Origin: Bondarzewia mesenterica
Lineage: Eukaryota > Basidiomycota > Agaricomycetes > Russulales > Bondarzewiaceae
Length of the DNA: 11,752 nt
Assembly (NCBI GenBank): GCA_004802705.1
Contig: SGPL01000607.1
Location: 7,247-18,998 of the forward strand
Reading direction: 5' to 3'
The notes beneath the pieces are model-generated. The model searched no databases. It saw only the letters and a list, made by a program, of their open reading frames with translations, and had not been told where the DNA came from. The translations under genes were made by a program, and so were the position numbers. Below are positions 8,298-11,752 of this stretch, piece by piece (the first letter of the stretch is position 1; each line of letters begins with the position of its first letter).

Positions 8298-9565
8298 TCA
8301 ATTGTAATCCCGCACATCTTTGTCGTTGACGACAGTGCTCTCCCAGCCATACGATTTCGCGTTCTGTGCACAGACATCAACCCAACGGTCAACGTCTGGG
8401 GGAGCTTCTTCTTCGTATGAGTTGATCGTGAGAAGGGTGCCGAATACAGGGAAATCACTCAGAACCGGCTGCTCACGGCTTCCCTCCAAACCAGGATCAT
8501 TCGATCGAAGGCGAGGAGGGTTGCTCCGGCTGGGGTCGATCGTATAGCGGAATAAAGGAAGGTTAGGAGGAATCTTGTCATGGCATCGCTTGCCCCGATG
8601 GCGAGAAACATGCGGGTAGGGAGCCGGGCTTCTGCTTCTGCTGATCCGATTAATTGGACCGGGAGCAGGTTGAGGTGAAGGAGATCGGAGTGGCTCATCA
8701 GGGATCCCATCAAAGATGCACGGGCAGGTGATCCGAGCATGGCAAGCAAATTGGTTGGGAGGGGACTGGCCCCCCCAGGAGACATAAGACTGACGAATTG
8801 TGTCCATGGCATCCATGGCACTCATGAGCGATGTGCCATAAATGCGCGATACGGCGAGACCAACGGCACGCTTTCCGAACCACGCCATTTGATCAAGTAT
8901 TTCGCCGGCAGCCTGTACGACAAAGTGTGGTTTGACACAGGATATCACGACTGGCATATTTTCGAAGGGATACGAGTAGACTGCGGCAGCGATTTTTCCC
9001 GAATCGTCTGAAGGGCAGGTGATGGCAGGAATGTCGGCAACAAGCGGCAACAATCGATACTCGAAACGGTCTTTGCCGTCATAGATCTACACCTATGCTT
9101 CAGAAAGGTGCAGGATGGGATCAGGACAAGGAAGCTTACTTCGTCGATGGGCGGAATAAATTCCGACTGTAAATCGAGCTTCTCCCACCGAGTCCAAAGT
9201 TTCTCTATGATGTCCAGAGACGGCATCAAGACCAATTTTCCAGACGCGAATAATTCCCACAAGTCAAGACGTACTGAGAAAGTATCAGTCTATGAGCAAC
9301 TGGAAGAGAATCAGATACGACTACACACGAAACACGGTGTTCTGCGAACCATCTAGTTCGATAGTATCATACTTCAAACCCCAACTCCATTCCAATCGGG
9401 ATAGCTGAAACACCTTTTAGCCTTCAAGTGCTTATCAGCTTTGCAAAAACTTGAAACACTGACCCGAGGGTGATTTGTCCAGTGACGCCACGGCAAGAGA
9501 TGATAAGGACGGATACCAGCTTTTTCTCCGGTTATGAGACAGGTTTCAGCATTCTGTTCGGCCAT
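8298..9565 (-). CDS. Basidiomycete HNH-like domain protein with degenerate active site, 4 exons
   Basis: Exons on the minus strand are 9565-9464, 9404-9329, 9273-9140 and 9086-8298, giving 367 codons (366 aa); the introns are 59, 55 and 53 nt. The N-terminus matches the layout of HNH_2-type nuclease folds common in mushroom fungi: CLITGE (9-14), HLLP (His22), RLEWSWGLKYDTIELD (37-52), N56 in SQNTVF, then LRLDLWELFASGKLVLMP (60-77). In canonical members the motif is D-x-H-x-x-F, but here the His is Trp65, so cleavage activity is doubtful. Further family-like marks are RLLPLV, VYSYPFENMPVVISCVKPHFV and, near the end, DRWVDVCAQNAKSYGW. Residues ~180-270 are rich in Pro, Ser and Arg, probably disordered. 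The start is the first ATG before the conserved Cys and lies 226 bp from the divergent F-box gene. Function is unknown. The stop at 8298 may be bypassed by a further intron (see 7735-8235). Confidence 0.75.
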
Positions 9566-9791
9566 TTCTCAATAGATGATTCAAATTTTGTTGGCGTGAA
9601 TAGCTGAAGGAAGTCAAAATGGATCCAAGCAGAAGAAAAGATGTACTGTAGCAAGGTCTGTGCACACTGCGTAGTGAGCATCGGGAGTATAAAATTGCAA
9701 ATAGCTATAAGTAGATGATGATAATCAATTCAGGCCCAGCTCAGTGGCCGCCCGTGCTCACATCCAACCAGCATCCAACCATCACAACGCA
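9566..9791. promoter_or_regulatory. Divergent promoter between HNH-like and F-box-like genes
   Basis: Only 226 bp separate the two divergent start codons, so the genes probably share regulatory sequence. TATAAAA at 9688-9694 on the plus strand is 98-104 bp before the F-box ATG. An alternative short first exon for the F-box gene starting at ATG 9619 can be drawn, but its donor (GTAGCA) is weak. Confidence 0.5.
9688..9694 (+). promoter_or_regulatory. TATA box, F-box-like gene
   Basis: TATAAAA lies 98 bp upstream of the ATG at 9792, a close match to the eukaryotic TATA consensus. Confidence 0.5.
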
Positions 9792-11324
9792 ATGCTCAAT
9801 GCGCTATCCCCCGCATCGCGCCTGCCTGCAGAACTGCTTGTAGCGATTTTCCAACTTCGTACTCACGATCTCGTCAAGTTTGACCGAGGTAATTGGGGAT
9901 ACGACCCTTCTTGGATTACCGTCACCCATGTCTGCCGCTATTGGCGGGACGTCGCGCTTGCAGCTCCTTTGCTTTGGAGCAACATAGTCTTCAAATCCAG
10001 GGGGGTTACTGAGGCGATGTTGGCGCGTTCGGAGAGCGTTCCCATCTCGGTTCGTCTCGAATCGGGCAGTAGAGATTCTTCACAGGCCAATCTCTTTCTG
10101 GCCACGCACCACGCCGATCGTATGAGCGAGATGCACTTGGTCGTCCCCCCTCGCACAGTTCAAACCATCTTTACCATGGATAAATTCTGTCTTCCTATCA
10201 TCCGGAAACTCCACATTGACATTGACACATCTGAACCATTCCACGGCGTCATGCTGACCGATTCTCACTTCGCCCATCAAGATTCGCCGTTGCAGTCCCT
10301 TTCTCTTCACGGTGTCGGGCTATCGCTTGACCCTCGTCTTCTCCGCAACCTCACTTATCTACAGCTAGTCGAGTTGCACGAAGGTGCCAAACTCCACGTA
10401 GTCCAGTTATTGGTTTTATTGGAACCTTTGGTCCGGTTGCACCATCTGGAGCTCCGAGGAGCTTTGCGGTTGCCCTCGTTCGACCCCCACAATCCAGGTC
10501 CCCACTCTATTCCAAATATCGAAGTCGATCTCCCCAACCTTACTCATCTGTACATTGAAGCATACGCTTCCGATGCTGACATCTTCATCGCCCATGTCAA
10601 GATGCCCCAGGAGGCTCGCCTCTCGTTGCAATTCATCGTATCGTCGTTTGAAGATATTCTGATCGCTGAGCGCTTCGTACCAAGTGTATACATGCGCAGC
10701 ATCACCAGCACGCCCATTCGCAGCGCTAGCGTGATCATCCGCTCCAATGACTTCACGTTGAACTTATCCGCTGCGATTGATTGCGATTACGTCCGGCGGC
10801 CAGAAGGTTCGCTCCATCTCAATTTCGTCGATCCCCTCAGGCACCATGCCATGTCCGAATGGCTGATGGTGCTCACGGCGTTGTTTTGTGCACTCCCATT
10901 GAGAGAAGTGTCCTCGTTATCTATCAGCTCGTACAGTACCTGGCTCCGAGCCGATAGTCGCGCCCTGAAAGCTGCGTTCTCCCGCTTGCAGAACGTCCAG
11001 ACGATCTCGGCATTCGACTCAGTGGAGCCTGTCGTCATGCTGGCAATGCGCCCGGATAGGTTGCAGAGTGGGTATTGCTTCCCGCTCTTGCAGCGTATCA
11101 GATTGGGATGCAGACTCGGAGAGATGTCAGCGGAGACGGCGCGCGAGATCATCAAGCATGTGGCGGACTGTTTGCAGGTTAGGCAGGAAACATCCGGGAT
11201 CGTTCCGTTGTCGGAGCTCTCCTTTTCAGAGGACCACGTTCCTAAGGAGTACCTGGAGAATTTAAAGAGTTTTAGGAACTGGATGCCGCCGCCATTCGTG
11301 ATCAGTTATGGGTGCCCTTTGTAA
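9792..11324 (+). CDS. F-box-like domain protein with leucine-rich C-terminal region, intronless
   Basis: A single open frame of 511 codons (510 aa) from ATG 9792. The frame is open further upstream, but the only earlier start is a GTG at 9744, so ATG 9792 is preferred. Residues ~8-66 form an F-box-like domain of the kind greatly expanded in Agaricomycetes: RLPAELLVAIFQL, then WITVTHVCRYWRDVALAAP and LLWSNIVF. The rest has irregular leucine-rich stretches such as LQSLSLHGVGLSLDPRLL, LVRLHHLELRGALRLPSF and LPNLTHLYIEAY, a degenerate LRR-like fold common in these proteins. F-box proteins usually dock to Skp1 in SCF ubiquitin ligases and bring a substrate through the C-terminal part; here that role is inferred and the target unknown. 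It is the only one of the five genes without introns. Confidence 0.88.
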   Translation: MLNALSPASRLPAELLVAIFQLRTHDLVKFDRGNWGYDPSWITVTHVCRYWRDVALAAPLLWSNIVFKSRGVTEAMLARSESVPISVRLESGSRDSSQANLFLATHHADRMSEMHLVVPPRTVQTIFTMDKFCLPIIRKLHIDIDTSEPFHGVMLTDSHFAHQDSPLQSLSLHGVGLSLDPRLLRNLTYLQLVELHEGAKLHVVQLLVLLEPLVRLHHLELRGALRLPSFDPHNPGPHSIPNIEVDLPNLTHLYIEAYASDADIFIAHVKMPQEARLSLQFIVSSFEDILIAERFVPSVYMRSITSTPIRSASVIIRSNDFTLNLSAAIDCDYVRRPEGSLHLNFVDPLRHHAMSEWLMVLTALFCALPLREVSSLSISSYSTWLRADSRALKAAFSRLQNVQTISAFDSVEPVVMLAMRPDRLQSGYCFPLLQRIRLGCRLGEMSAETAREIIKHVADCLQVRQETSGIVPLSELSFSEDHVPKEYLENLKSFRNWMPPPFVISYGCPL

Positions 11325-11752
11325 ATTGCCCTCGTACTAGTTCATCACAGTTCGTGTTATCTCGGATTCCTTCCTTCTACTAGGGGAGCGCCGACTGCGT
11401 CGGCAGCAACCTTGCTTGCGAAACCCCTCGCAAAATTTTCCACAATTTTGTATTATATTTGTACAGTACGAAATAATTTATTAAAAAGACATTTGAGACA
11501 TTGACAGGCCAGAGTGATGTGTAAGGTAGTAATTAAGTGTATCACAACTATCCATGTGGCAGCTTCGACCTCAATAAACCCAGGCAACGCGACTTTCTCC
11601 TCCTCCTCCCCCGGCCACTTTTACCAGTCGTTGTTGATGTGGATGAATCGGGTTCATCCCGAATGCCAGTCAGACAGAACGGGCGAGGCGGTGATGCGCG
11701 TGCACGTGTTTACTCAAACTAGGCGCAAGTGCCAGGTTCGAAGAAGTAGGGA
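11325..11752. other. Right-edge 3' flank of the F-box-like gene, no recognised gene
   Basis: The first 130 bases contain hairpins (listed separately) and then AT-rich sequence suited to 3'-end formation; AATAAA occurs at 11573-11578. Short frames open on both strands from ~11570 to the edge. The minus-strand one includes an arginine-rich SGRGRRRRKSRC and could be the tail of a gene that lies mostly outside, but there is too little to support a call. Confidence 0.45.
11382..11450. repeat. Hairpin cluster in the F-box 3' flank
   Basis: Three inverted repeats lie together. AGGGG at 11382-11386 pairs with CCCCT at 11424-11428. Inside it, GCCGAC (11390-11395) pairs with GTCGGC (11399-11404) around a TGC loop. 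Immediately after, CAAAATT (11431-11437) pairs with AATTTTG (11444-11450) around a 6-base loop. A nested stem followed by an AT-rich stem about 60 bp after a stop codon could serve in 3'-end processing, or be the end of a small non-autonomous element. Confidence 0.5.

Noticed and set aside
8459..8821. 120-codon minus-strand frame
   Set aside because: Overlaps exon 4 of the HNH-like gene in another frame; that exon has the family-like sequence.
10787..11155. 122-codon minus-strand frame
   Set aside because: Antisense to the F-box-like coding sequence, no recognisable features.
11735..11743. tRNA or SINE B-box-like GGTTCGAAG at the right edge
   Set aside because: No matching A box, acceptor stem or cloverleaf can be drawn from the preceding ~60 bases.
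1..11752. A secondary-metabolite or catabolic gene cluster
   Set aside because: The HyuB-like and ALDH genes are adjacent, but there is no transporter, transcription factor or backbone enzyme, and the other three genes are unrelated in role.

Overview
This is a nuclear DNA window from a filamentous basidiomycete, most likely an Agaricomycete. Protein-coding genes on both strands are broken by many short introns (22 inferred, 50 to 108 nt) with GT...AG ends. Two of the families are typical of mushroom-forming fungi: a large F-box-like family (LPAELL, then THVCRYWR, then LLWSNI) and a basidiomycete-specific family with a degenerate HNH-like N-terminus. No bacterial, viral or transposon gene was recognised. 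The first ~67 bases are rich in N and unreadable.

Layout, left to right. (1) Positions 344-1935, minus strand: a complete five-exon UBR7/Mlo2 homologue (434 aa, UBR box plus PHD finger). (2) 1936-2443: a 508-bp intergenic region that must hold two divergent promoters. (3) 2444-4724, plus strand: a nine-exon gene for a complete hydantoinase-B / 5-oxoprolinase C-terminal-half protein (593 aa). The HyuA-like half that is normally fused to it in fungal and animal 5-oxoprolinases is absent. (4) 4725-5482: a repeat-bearing intergenic region and the promoter of the next gene. (5) 5483-7331, plus strand: an eight-exon class-3-type aldehyde dehydrogenase (479 aa) with all catalytic residues. (6) 7332-8297: a gene-poor stretch with three palindromes just after the ALDH stop and an uncertain minus-strand 3' extension of the next gene. 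(7) 8298-9565, minus strand: a four-exon HNH-like protein (366 aa). (8) 9566-9791: a short divergent promoter. (9) 9792-11324, plus strand: an intronless F-box-like protein (510 aa). (10) 11325-11752: 3' flank with hairpins and no recognised gene.

Every exon junction was read by hand and each of the four spliced models keeps one open frame of a whole number of codons. The genes do not form an obvious pathway. UBR7-like and F-box proteins both belong to ubiquitin biology. The HyuB-like and ALDH proteins are metabolic, but sequence alone shows no functional link between them. The points most worth a second look are the stand-alone intact HyuB gene, the HNH-like protein that has lost a catalytic-type histidine and may continue further 3', and repeat clusters in the ALDH upstream region and in two 3' flanks.
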